From: Verrucomicrobiaceae bacterium
GTDB taxonomy: Bacteria > Verrucomicrobiota > Verrucomicrobiia > Verrucomicrobiales > V1-33
DNA length: 53,804 bases
Reading direction: 5' to 3'
Assembly: GCA_027483175.1 (NCBI GenBank)
Contig: JAIXVE010000119.1
Location: forward strand, 1-53,804
Each line of letters opens with the position of its first letter. Within the stretch, counting starts at the first letter, position 1. Of the stretch, positions 35,757 through 44,085 are shown in pieces. The notes beneath the pieces were generated by a model. That model was not told where the DNA came from, did not search any database, and saw only the letters and a program-made list of their open reading frames with translations. Both the position numbers and the translations under genes were made by a program.

Positions 35757-38402
35757 TCAGTCGAAAAACAGGACCGCCCCGTCCTCCATCAGCAGCACCA
35801 CCCCTGCGCCACCACGCGCCCGCACCGCCCGGCACCCGCCCCGGCCCTCCGCCTCCAGCACCGTCTCCACCGCAAATGGAGGCTTTCCTCCTAACACATC
35901 CTCACCCCGCTCCCCCGCCAGCACCACCCGCCCATCCCGCAGAAATCCCGCCGCCGTCACTCCCTCCCCCGGCAACTCCCAACTCTCCAGCGCCCACCCG
36001 CGTCCCCGCAACCCCAGCAGGACCGCCCGCCCCCCAGCCACCACCACCGCTCTCCTCTCCCGCCCACCGCCGCTCACCGCCAACGCCGTCACCTCCGCCT
36101 CCATCTCCAATCTCGCAAAATCAATCCGCTCACTCACACAGCACACCACCCGCCCCACCGCAATCCACAGGTCATCACCCTGCCCGCTCACCAGCCACCG
36201 GCCCTCCACTTCCCCCTCCCCCACCAGATCAATCACCCGCACGCGCCGCAGCACGCCGTCATCCCCGTAAATCTCCGCCACCAATCCCCCCGTCTCCTTC
36301 CGCGTCAGCAGCACCCACTCTCCCTCCCGTCCCCCCGGCCCCAACGCCAGCACTCCCCTCACCACCACCCGCCCCATCGCGGTCTCCCACGTCGCCACAC
36401 TCTCCCAACCCCTCACCAGCACCACCGGCCCACCCCCCGTCATCACATGCTCCACCACCTCCACCCCCTCCGGCACTTCCATCTCCCCTAACACCCGATC
36501 CACCACCCACGGCCGCCTCTCGTCCCGCCACACCACTTCCCGCGGCAACTCCAGCCGCATCCCCGCCATCGTCACACGCCCGCCCTCCATCCCTAGCGAA
36601 TCCCACCGGCACGCTCCGTCATCACCCGCCTCCGGCCCCAGCACGCGATCCGCCACCCACACCGCCGCCGCCACCCGCACCGCAGGCACCGCCATCCGCT
36701 TCCCCGCCAGATAACGCGCCGCATCGTCCTCTAGCAACAAATCCCCCGGAAAAAATCGCGCCAGCTCAGTCGCCATGAACCGCGCCGCATCCCGGCTCTG
36801 CTTCCGACCCAGCGCATCCCCAGCCACCACCACCGCCGTCTCCGCCGCCGCTCCCCTCACCCCCGACTCAGGATAACCCAGAAATACCGTCCGCAATGCC
36901 GCCATCATCGCCGTCCGCGGCCGCACACCCCGCTCAGGATGCCGCCCCAGCTCCTCCAGCAACCCACGCGCCTCCCCATGCCGCCCCAGTCGCCCCAGCA
37001 GCGCAAAATATTCCTCGAACGCCGCCCCGTTCCGCCCGTTCCGCCACGCTTCTTCTAACACCTGCAGCGCCCGCTCCTCCCGACCCAGTCGCCGCTCCAG
37101 CAGCTCCGCCTGCTTCAACGGATCCCGCGACAACCTCACCGCCTGCTCCCACTCCTTCCGCGCCTCCTCATCCTGCCCCAACCGCGCCAGCAGCTCCCCC
37201 GCCTTCTCGTGATTCCCCGCCTCCCGCCACGCCACCACCGCCTCGCTCAGCAACCCCGCCGCCTCAAAACACCCGGCAGCCTTCCCTGCCACCCGCAACC
37301 GCTCGCGGTACACCCGCGCCGCTTCCCGCCACCGACCCGCTCGCTCCAGCATCTGCGCCGCCATCGCCCAATCGCCTAGCAACTCCCCGTAGATCCGCGC
37401 CGCCCGCAGCCACCGACCCGCGGCACTCTCCCGCACCGCCGCCTCCCGATACGCCCGCTCCAGGCGCAACCGGGTCGCCTGATCCACCGCCCACTCATCC
37501 CCACCCCCATTCCCGTTCCGCATCGGATCCCATTCTTCCGGCCGTTCACCTAACACACTCCCCGGCAGCGGCCCCGCCCCCCTCCCCTTCCCGCCTCCCA
37601 CCAGCGGAATCGCCCGACGCAACGCCCCCGCAGGATCTCTCCCGAACGCCTCCAGCAACCGCTCGATCTCCGCCTTCCTCCGCTCCGCCAGATCCTGACG
37701 AAATCTCCGACTCCACGCATCCACCCGCGACGCCGCCGCATCCCGCCCCATCGCCCGCAACGCTCCCGCCCCCAGATCACCCATCGCCGCTCCAGCCCTC
37801 CGCGCCGCCGCCGACCATCCCTCCGGGCCCGGCTCAACCCCCGCACTCTCCCCGATCCCTCCCGCCTCCGACGCCAGAAACCCGTCTCCCTCCCGTCGTT
37901 CCTCCAACCCCAGATGCCGCAACACCTGCACCAGCGGCGCCCCCGGCACCGCATCCATCCACCCGCGCTCCCTAACTTCCGCAAGCCTCAACAATTCCTC
38001 CGGCCGCACCGCCTCCTCCGCACTCCACCCCGTCACCCCCAGCACCGGATGCACAAAATGAACCTGCCGCGGAAACATCGCCCGCACTTCCGCTTCCGTT
38101 AGCGCCATCACCACCCGCGACCGCACCGGCACCAGCACCCCCGGCCACATCTCCCCCAGCGCCACCACCCGCGGCCGGAATCTCACCGGCCCCGCCACTC
38201 CAGTCACCACCAGCACCACGCCCGCCACACTCCCCGCCTTCTCCCCAGCCACCACATGCATCCTCACCCCGGCCCCCGGATGCCCCGCCACAAAATCCCG
38301 CGCTTCCTCCAGCCACTCCCCAACCTCCGCCGACGGCAGCCACCCCCCTACCGCCACCAGCGGTTCCTCACTCATTCGCAGCTTCAAAACGCACGCCTTC
38401 AT
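35757..38402 (-). CDS. TPR and beta-propeller protein, last gene of the bpX-type operon
   Basis: 881 residues. The start ATG (38402) overlaps the upstream stop as ATGA. The N-terminal 230 residues form an alpha/beta region with no named motif (MKACVLKLRMSEEPLVAVGGW). Helical repeats fill about 340-560, for example WLRAARIYGELLGDWAMAAQ, WREAARVYRERLRVAGK and EKAGELLARLGQDEEARK, a TPR solenoid. The C-terminal 240 residues show short beta blades (LWIAVGRVVCCVSERIDF, VTALAVSGGGRERRAVVV, AVLLGLRGRGWALESWEL, VTAAGFLRDGRVVLAGE), a beta-propeller. It fits the large bpX component of MoxR-vWA-propeller ternary systems, probably the target-recognition arm. No enzyme residues seen. No signal peptide, hence cytoplasmic. 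Confidence 0.75.
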   Translation of the reverse strand: MKACVLKLRMSEEPLVAVGGWLPSAEVGEWLEEARDFVAGHPGAGVRMHVVAGEKAGSVAGVVLVVTGVAGPVRFRPRVVALGEMWPGVLVPVRSRVVMALTEAEVRAMFPRQVHFVHPVLGVTGWSAEEAVRPEELLRLAEVRERGWMDAVPGAPLVQVLRHLGLEERREGDGFLASEAGGIGESAGVEPGPEGWSAAARRAGAAMGDLGAGALRAMGRDAAASRVDAWSRRFRQDLAERRKAEIERLLEAFGRDPAGALRRAIPLVGGGKGRGAGPLPGSVLGERPEEWDPMRNGNGGGDEWAVDQATRLRLERAYREAAVRESAAGRWLRAARIYGELLGDWAMAAQMLERAGRWREAARVYRERLRVAGKAAGCFEAAGLLSEAVVAWREAGNHEKAGELLARLGQDEEARKEWEQAVRLSRDPLKQAELLERRLGREERALQVLEEAWRNGRNGAAFEEYFALLGRLGRHGEARGLLEELGRHPERGVRPRTAMMAALRTVFLGYPESGVRGAAAETAVVVAGDALGRKQSRDAARFMATELARFFPGDLLLEDDAARYLAGKRMAVPAVRVAAAVWVADRVLGPEAGDDGACRWDSLGMEGGRVTMAGMRLELPREVVWRDERRPWVVDRVLGEMEVPEGVEVVEHVMTGGGPVVLVRGWESVATWETAMGRVVVRGVLALGPGGREGEWVLLTRKETGGLVAEIYGDDGVLRRVRVIDLVGEGEVEGRWLVSGQGDDLWIAVGRVVCCVSERIDFARLEMEAEVTALAVSGGGRERRAVVVAGGRAVLLGLRGRGWALESWELPGEGVTAAGFLRDGRVVLAGERGEDVLGGKPPFAVETVLEAEGRGGCRAVRARGGAGVVLLMEDGAVLFFD

Positions 38403-40846
38403 CGGATCATCTGGGCCATCTCGGCAAATCGACGCAGCAATCGCCCGACCGTCTCCGCCGACCCGGCCACCCCGCTCCCTGCCAGCCATTCCCCATTCCC
38501 GCAACCCGCAACCGCCGCATCTCGCACCCACGCCGCCCCGGGACTCTCCAGCACACCAAGCACCGCCATCTCCACCTCCCCCTCCGCATCCCTCATCAGC
38601 ACATGCAGCACACCCCTCACATCAAAAACCAATCGGCATTCCGGCACCCATTCCGCCACATAAATCTCCGGCTCGCTCCCCTCCAACTCCCCGCGCTGCC
38701 TCACCGGCCGAAACGGCCGCGCCGCCGCCAGCAGGCTCTTCCCCGTCACTTTCCATAACAAATCCGGCATCACCAACTGCCACCTCGACCCTCCCGCCCG
38801 CACCACTAATCCTCCCGCACTGTCAAATCCCGCCGACACCGGAGCCCCCATCATCCCCGGCAACCCTCCCCTCACCACCTCCCGCACATCCCCCTTCACA
38901 TCCTCCTCCACCTCCCCCAGCCACACCAATCCGCTCCCGTCATACCCATACTCCCCGCCCAGCCCATCCTCCGTCACCGGACGCTCGCAAAGGGTCCGCC
39001 CATCCACCAGCGACACCGCCTCCACCATCCCCGCAGATCGACTCACCAGCGCCCCGTTCGACACCCGCACACTAACCCACCCATCCTCCCGCAACGCCAT
39101 CCGCACCACCCGCTCGCCTCCCGCCCCATCCACCCGCAACGCCATCGCTCCCGCCCCAGTCCCCAGACACACCACCACATAACCCTCGCCCTCCCTCAGC
39201 ACCACATACCGCTCCGCCTCCACCAACCGCCGCGCCGCCACCTCCACCGCCCCAGCCATCCCCGCATCCCACCGCATCAACCGCCCGTTCTCACCCACCG
39301 CCACCACCGACCCCTCACCAATCCTGACAACACCCGATCCCACCCTCACCCGGCACGGAAACCGCAACGGCAGCGGCCGCTCCCGGTAAAACGCCAGCGA
39401 CGCCGCTACCGCCGTCAGATCCGTCAATTCCACCACCAAACGCGCCGCCTCATGCCGCCGCTTCACCCCGAAAATCACCTCCGGATCAATCCGACCCGTC
39501 GCCACCACCACCGCTCCCGACACACTCCGCCGCGTCAGTTCCACCTTTCCGCTCCGCGTCAGCCCGATCACAAACATCCTCCCGCCCGCCGCACCCACCC
39601 GACCGCTCATCTCATGCAGCGCATCCCTCACCTCATCAACTAGCGGATCAACCGTCACCAGAAACACATCCGGCAACCCCCCGTCCGCATCCACCTCGAA
39701 CGCCCGCAGCGCCGCCGCCGTCGCCAACCCGGGCTCCAGCACCGCCAGACAATCCCGCACTCCCTCCACCGTCGTCAGGTCCACTGCCTCAAACCGCCGC
39801 CCCCGCCGCTGCCACACACCCGCCCCATCCCCCTTCGGCGCACTAACCACCAACCCCAGCGCCGCCGCCATCGCCAGCACCCGCACCGTCCCCCACATCC
39901 GAATCCCCCCATCCAGCAGAATCACCCGCCGCACCGCCGGCCATTGCGGCGGCGTGTCCCGCTCCAGATACAACGCCTCGCCCGACGCCAGCCGCGCCGC
40001 CAGCACCAGATCATCCGCCGCCAGTTCACTCAGCAGCAATCGGTCCAGCGGCCCCCTAACCGCAATCCCCGACACGCCCCCCACCGGCAACCCGCCCGGC
40101 TGACCCTCCACCCGCGCCACACTCAGCATCGCCACCATCCGCCACACCACCGCTGCCACCGCTTCCATCTCCGCATCACCCGACTCCGCCAGTCGCTCCA
40201 TCAGTGTCCTTCCATCCCGCCCGCTCTCCGGAACTTCCGGCAACGCCGCCGCCCCCACATCCGCCGCCACTCCCGTCCGCAATCGCATCTCCAACCCCAC
40301 GCCCACCGTCTCCGCCGCCCCCTTCAGCGCCCGCAGATCCCTCATCATCCTCAACGGCACAATGTCCCGCGGCGCTTCCTCACTCAACCACCTCCACCCG
40401 CGCGCCCTGACCTCCGCCACCACGCGCTCCGAAATCTCCACCTCCATCTGCGCCCACGATCTCCGAAACAAGGTCCTCAGCAATTCCCCGCGCGCCGCCA
40501 CCCCCGTCCGCAATCCCTCCGGCAACGCACTCACCGTCTCTAGCAACTCCATCGCCTCACCCACCAATCGACGATTCGGAGCCGACGTGTCCCCCGCGGT
40601 CTCCTCCACACACCGCAATACCCCGCGCCGCACCGCCGCCGTCCGCCCCCGACACGCCATCAGCACCATCAGCATCGCCCCCAATGGCGGCAACCCTTCC
40701 GGCGCCAGATGCTCCACCAACCCGAACAATTCCTCCGCCACCGCCACAGTCCCGTCATCCCGCCACACCGGATTCGCCTCTTCATCCCAGAACCACACGT
40801 AATCCTTCGGCGGCACCAGCCACCGGATCAGCGTCGCCTCACTCAC
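38399..40846 (-). CDS. vWA domain and beta-propeller protein of the bpX-type operon
   Basis: 815 residues, starting at a GTG (40846) that overlaps the upstream stop as GTGA; an open frame to 40918 lies inside the upstream gene and is less likely. The N-terminal half (about 1-290) is helical. A vWA-like domain starts at about 305 with VRRVILLDGGIRMWGTVRVL: the MIDAS Asp is present (D312) but the DxSxS serines read D-G-G-I-R, so metal binding would be altered. FLVTVDPLVDEV and MFVIGLTRSGKVELT are later vWA strands. The C-terminal 300 residues carry propeller-like blades (SVVAVGENGRLMRWDA, GLVWLGEVEEDV). Predicted partner of the MoxR ATPase. Confidence 0.75.
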   Translation of the reverse strand: MSEATLIRWLVPPKDYVWFWDEEANPVWRDDGTVAVAEELFGLVEHLAPEGLPPLGAMLMVLMACRGRTAAVRRGVLRCVEETAGDTSAPNRRLVGEAMELLETVSALPEGLRTGVAARGELLRTLFRRSWAQMEVEISERVVAEVRARGWRWLSEEAPRDIVPLRMMRDLRALKGAAETVGVGLEMRLRTGVAADVGAAALPEVPESGRDGRTLMERLAESGDAEMEAVAAVVWRMVAMLSVARVEGQPGGLPVGGVSGIAVRGPLDRLLLSELAADDLVLAARLASGEALYLERDTPPQWPAVRRVILLDGGIRMWGTVRVLAMAAALGLVVSAPKGDGAGVWQRRGRRFEAVDLTTVEGVRDCLAVLEPGLATAAALRAFEVDADGGLPDVFLVTVDPLVDEVRDALHEMSGRVGAAGGRMFVIGLTRSGKVELTRRSVSGAVVVATGRIDPEVIFGVKRRHEAARLVVELTDLTAVAASLAFYRERPLPLRFPCRVRVGSGVVRIGEGSVVAVGENGRLMRWDAGMAGAVEVAARRLVEAERYVVLREGEGYVVVCLGTGAGAMALRVDGAGGERVVRMALREDGWVSVRVSNGALVSRSAGMVEAVSLVDGRTLCERPVTEDGLGGEYGYDGSGLVWLGEVEEDVKGDVREVVRGGLPGMMGAPVSAGFDSAGGLVVRAGGSRWQLVMPDLLWKVTGKSLLAAARPFRPVRQRGELEGSEPEIYVAEWVPECRLVFDVRGVLHVLMRDAEGEVEMAVLGVLESPGAAWVRDAAVAGCGNGEWLAGSGVAGSAETVGRLLRRFAEMAQMIR

Positions 40847-41532
40847 GTCCGTCCCGCCGTCCGGCGCAACGCCCCCAGCGTCACCCCGACAAACGCCTCC
40901 GCTGGCACCACTTCGCATCCCCCGTCCTCACCCATCAACGCCACCGCCCCGCGCCCCAACCCTATCACCTTCTCCACCCATTCCGCCCGACACTCTTTCC
41001 CCAACACCAGCCCGCACGGAATCGCCAGCCCACCCTCGACATACCACGCCTCCCCTCGCACCGGCGGCAATGGCTCACCCCGCACCAGCACGCGCCGCCC
41101 GGACACCGCCATTTCCAGCCGCCCCATCCGCAATCGCGACGCCCCTTCCGCCCACCGCAGCATCGTCTCCAAATCCGTTAGCAACAGGCTCGCCTTCCTC
41201 TCCTCCCTCCCGGACAACAATCGCACCACCACCCGATCCCCCACTCTACCTCCCGCCCTCACCTCAGGCATCGCCACCGGCAGTCTCCTAACCAACGGTT
41301 CCCACACCCCCGCAGGCACCCGCCCCACCGGAAGTCGCTTCCCCACCGGCACCAACCCACCCATCCCATCGTCCCGATACCGCCCCAGGCTCGGCACCAT
41401 CATCGCCATCCCCGCATCCGCCTCAGGCACCCGCAACCACCACCGCCCGCCCGCCTCACACACTTCCCAACCAGCCCGGGTCCGCATCGGCCCCAGTACC
41501 CCCAGATCCTCTCGCTCAATCTCCAGCAGCAT
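40843..41532 (-). CDS. Small bpX-type accessory protein
   Basis: 229 residues, starting MLLEIEREDLGVLG, 16 bases after the moxR stop. It is alpha/beta, rich in Gly, Arg and Val, without a signal peptide or membrane segment. One Trp-rich strand reads WEVCEAGGRWWLRVPE, and a paired strand region is RLEMAVSGRRVLVRGEP. I do not recognise a catalytic motif. Its place between moxR and the vWA gene matches the small bpX domain proteins reported in MoxR-vWA-propeller ternary systems. The exact bpX subtype cannot be assigned by eye. Confidence 0.65.
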   Translation of the reverse strand: MLLEIEREDLGVLGPMRTRAGWEVCEAGGRWWLRVPEADAGMAMMVPSLGRYRDDGMGGLVPVGKRLPVGRVPAGVWEPLVRRLPVAMPEVRAGGRVGDRVVVRLLSGREERKASLLLTDLETMLRWAEGASRLRMGRLEMAVSGRRVLVRGEPLPPVRGEAWYVEGGLAIPCGLVLGKECRAEWVEKVIGLGRGAVALMGEDGGCEVVPAEAFVGVTLGALRRTAGRT

Positions 41533-41548
41533 CGCCCTTCAGAAAAAT

Positions 41549-42682
41549 TCAGCCAGCCCCGCCCGACCTCCGCGCCCACAACTCCCGGCACTTCGCTTCC
41601 AATCGCTCCCGCGCCTCCGGCACCCGCACCCATTGCACCCGCTCCGCTAGCAACCGCAGCACATCCCCCGCCGCAGGATCCGCCAACCCCGCCCCCCAGC
41701 GCGACTCCAACCCGTCCAGCTCCCGCGCCAGCGCCTCCGCATCCGGCTCCCCTCCACCCCCAGCCCCCGGATGATCCCCCGCCACCATCCCCTCACGCTC
41801 CACCACCGCCCGCACCAGCGCCGCCACCATCTCCATCTGTTCCTCACGATCCCACACATGCGCCAGCACCCACAGATCACTCAACCGAGCCTCCCCGCGA
41901 CCCGCCATCAGCGCACTCCCCGCCACCGCACGCTGCAACCGCACCGCCCGTCTGTCGGACACCACCACTCCCGCCGCCCGCAACCGCCGCACCAATCCTA
42001 TCAACTCCTCCCTGACACCATCCATCGCCACCGCCGTCAACCCTCTCTGAATCTCCCTCACCATCTCCGCCCCCGGTCCCTCACCCGCACTCTCCCTCCG
42101 CCCCATCACCCAACCCGCCGCCAGCACCGCGCCCAATTGCTCATCCGTCACCGGCCCGCACCGAACCCGCAGCAGAAACCGGTCAAACAACGCCCGCAAC
42201 GCCTCGTCCTCCGGCAATTGATTGCTCGCCCCCACCACCATCAGCGCCGGCACCGCCCGAGTCTCCGCCCCGCGCCGGAAAACCCGCTCGTTCAGCACCA
42301 TCAGCAATCCATTCAATATCGCACTGTTCGCATTCAGCAGTTCATCCAGAAACACCACGTCCGCCTCCGGCAGCATCCCCGCCGTGTTCGTCACCAGCTC
42401 GCCCTCACGCAGTCTCCGGATGTCAAACGGCCCGAACAACTCGTTAGGCTCCGTGAACCTCGTCAGCAGATAATCAAAACTCTTCGCCCCCAGCCGCCGC
42501 GTCATCTCATGCACCAGCGCCGTCTTCGCCGTCCCCGGCGGCCCCAGCAGAAACAGGTTCTCCCCCGCCGCCAGCGCCACCCCCATCAGGTCAATGATCC
42601 CATCCTTCCCCACAAACACTCCCTTCATCGGCTCAAAAACTCTCTGCCGGAGCTGAAGGGCGGCTGTCGGTACGTCAATCAT
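41549..42682 (-). CDS. MoxR-family AAA+ ATPase
   Basis: 377 residues from ATG 42682, overlapping the upstream stop as ATGA. MoxR ATPases are chaperone-like hexamers that act with vWA partners. Walker A is GPPGTAKT (47-54), preceded by VFVGKDGIIDLMGVALAAGE. Walker B is DVVFLDELLNANSAILNGLL, sensor 1 region VVGASNQLP, and the arginine finger region LFDRFLLRV. All are intact and RavA-like. The C-terminal lid carries VVVSDRRAVRLQRAVAGSAL. The motor of this operon: probably remodels the vWA-propeller proteins encoded next to it. Confidence 0.93.
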   Translation of the reverse strand: MIDVPTAALQLRQRVFEPMKGVFVGKDGIIDLMGVALAAGENLFLLGPPGTAKTALVHEMTRRLGAKSFDYLLTRFTEPNELFGPFDIRRLREGELVTNTAGMLPEADVVFLDELLNANSAILNGLLMVLNERVFRRGAETRAVPALMVVGASNQLPEDEALRALFDRFLLRVRCGPVTDEQLGAVLAAGWVMGRRESAGEGPGAEMVREIQRGLTAVAMDGVREELIGLVRRLRAAGVVVSDRRAVRLQRAVAGSALMAGRGEARLSDLWVLAHVWDREEQMEMVAALVRAVVEREGMVAGDHPGAGGGGEPDAEALARELDGLESRWGAGLADPAAGDVLRLLAERVQWVRVPEARERLEAKCRELWARRSGGAG

Positions 42683-43404
42683 CGGTTTCTCAACACCCAA
42701 ACAGGGAAATCGCCTCCGCGCAAGCCAACCGCCGTCTCCCCACGCCATTCCCCCAGCGACCGCTCCGCCGCCGCCCTCACTTCCTCATCCGCCAGCCACC
42801 ACTCCGCACGCGACACCATCACACGGTCCAGAAACAACTGCCACAACCCCTCATGCCCCCGCATCGCCTCCCACGCCGCCCCATCCACCATCCCACGCCC
42901 CCCCAACTCCCGACGCATCCCCGCACCCGACAACGGCCACCGCTCCGCCACCCGCACCAGCGCCCCAATGAGCGGATCCCCCGGTGCCAATCCCCGCGCC
43001 AACCGCTCCACATCCGGCAACCACCGCAACGCCACATCCACCGACCATTGCGCCGCCGCCCCAGGCTCAGGCATCTCCACCCCTCCCAGCAATTCCTCCA
43101 CTTCCTCCGCACTCACCTCCCGCACCAGCAGACACCAAGCCGCCCGAAACAACACCCTCGCCCCCGCCCGCGCCGCCCCCCCATCAAACGCCAGCACCTC
43201 ACCCCCCTGATCCTCGCTCGCCTCCACATGCCACTCCCTCAGCATCGCCTCCAATCCCTCATCCAACGCCGCAGCCATCTCCATCTCCGCCAACCGCTCC
43301 CGCATCGTCCCCGCCCCGCTGAGCCGCAGCACCGCCACGCCTCTCGCCCGCACGTCCCTCAGAAACGCACGCACACTGTCACTCGTCTCCAGCCCTCCAC
43401 TCAT
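42679..43404 (-). CDS. First gene of the bpX-type operon, function unknown
   Basis: 241 residues from ATG 43404, chosen because AAGGGGAG lies just upstream; the frame is open to 43821 through low-complexity DNA. The product is helical and acidic, rich in Ala, Arg, Glu and Trp (REWHVEASEDQGGEV, EEVEELLGGVEMPE, DRVMVSRAEWWLADEEVR). No signal peptide or enzyme motif. By position it corresponds to the accessory protein that precedes the ATPase in MoxR-vWA-propeller systems and may act as adaptor or inhibitor. The 198 bases upstream (43405-43602) contain a lone CTCCCAACAAGC box without heptamers; the promoter must lie here. Confidence 0.62.
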   Translation of the reverse strand: MSGGLETSDSVRAFLRDVRARGVAVLRLSGAGTMRERLAEMEMAAALDEGLEAMLREWHVEASEDQGGEVLAFDGGAARAGARVLFRAAWCLLVREVSAEEVEELLGGVEMPEPGAAAQWSVDVALRWLPDVERLARGLAPGDPLIGALVRVAERWPLSGAGMRRELGGRGMVDGAAWEAMRGHEGLWQLFLDRVMVSRAEWWLADEEVRAAAERSLGEWRGETAVGLRGGDFPVWVLRNR

Positions 43405-43602
43405 CAACTCCCCTTGCCCCGATCCAACCCCTTCCGCAACGCCCGATCTCCACCCCGAAAGTGACACAGCCATCCCGCCTGTGACCTCTCCCAACAAGCA
43501 AAGTTCCCCAGGCCCCCGCCACCGTTCACCACCCAAGCACCAAATCCCCCGCCTCGCCTTTCCCATTGTGACCTCCCCACCTTTCACCACATCCTCCCAC
43601 CC

Positions 43603-44085
43603 GTGAAACCGTTCGCCTTCCTCCTCCTCCTCGCCACCGCCACGGCCGACCCCGCACCCAAAGGCAACCTCATCTCCGCCAAAGCCTCCGTCCGCATCAG
43701 CAGCACTAGCGAATACGACACCCCGGAAACCCACCTCGATCTCGTCCGCGGCCCGGAAACCGACTGCGCCTTCCACACCCGCTCCGAGAAATCCCCATGG
43801 GTCATCCTCAAACTCCCCCAACCCGCCACCATCACCGCCCTCCGCATCGTCAATCGCAAGGACGGCAACGCCGCCCGCGCCGCCGGTCTCACCGCATGGC
43901 TCTCCACCGACGGCAAATCATGGACCGAGGTCTGGAAGGCCTCCGGCCCAGCCGAACCCGCCTGGGACATCCCTCTCGCTAACACCCCCGCCTCCGGCAT
44001 CCGCGCCTCCTTCGTTAAAATCGGTCTCTCCTCCGACCAACCCCAGTTCCTCCACCTCAGCCGCATCTCCGTTTATGGTCTCTGA
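43603..44085 (+). CDS. Exported discoidin-like (F5/8 type C) domain protein
   Basis: 160 residues, GTG start, with a short signal peptide (FAFLLLLATATA). The body is one galactose-binding-like jelly roll: SEYDTPETHLDLVRGPETD, SPWVILKLPQPATITALRIV, AWLSTDGKSWTEVW and FVKIGLSSDQPQFLHLSRI. Such domains bind sugars or other ligands; they are usually fused to hydrolases. Here it stands alone but overlaps the next gene by 11 bases, and the two may form a split substrate-binding plus catalytic pair. Confidence 0.78.
   Translation: MKPFAFLLLLATATADPAPKGNLISAKASVRISSTSEYDTPETHLDLVRGPETDCAFHTRSEKSPWVILKLPQPATITALRIVNRKDGNAARAAGLTAWLSTDGKSWTEVWKASGPAEPAWDIPLANTPASGIRASFVKIGLSSDQPQFLHLSRISVYGL

Noticed and set aside
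35876-37975. Long + strand Pro/Ser/Ala-rich open frames across the bpX operon
   Set aside because: These are antisense shadows of the real - strand genes; the composition is simple and no start signals or domains are seen.
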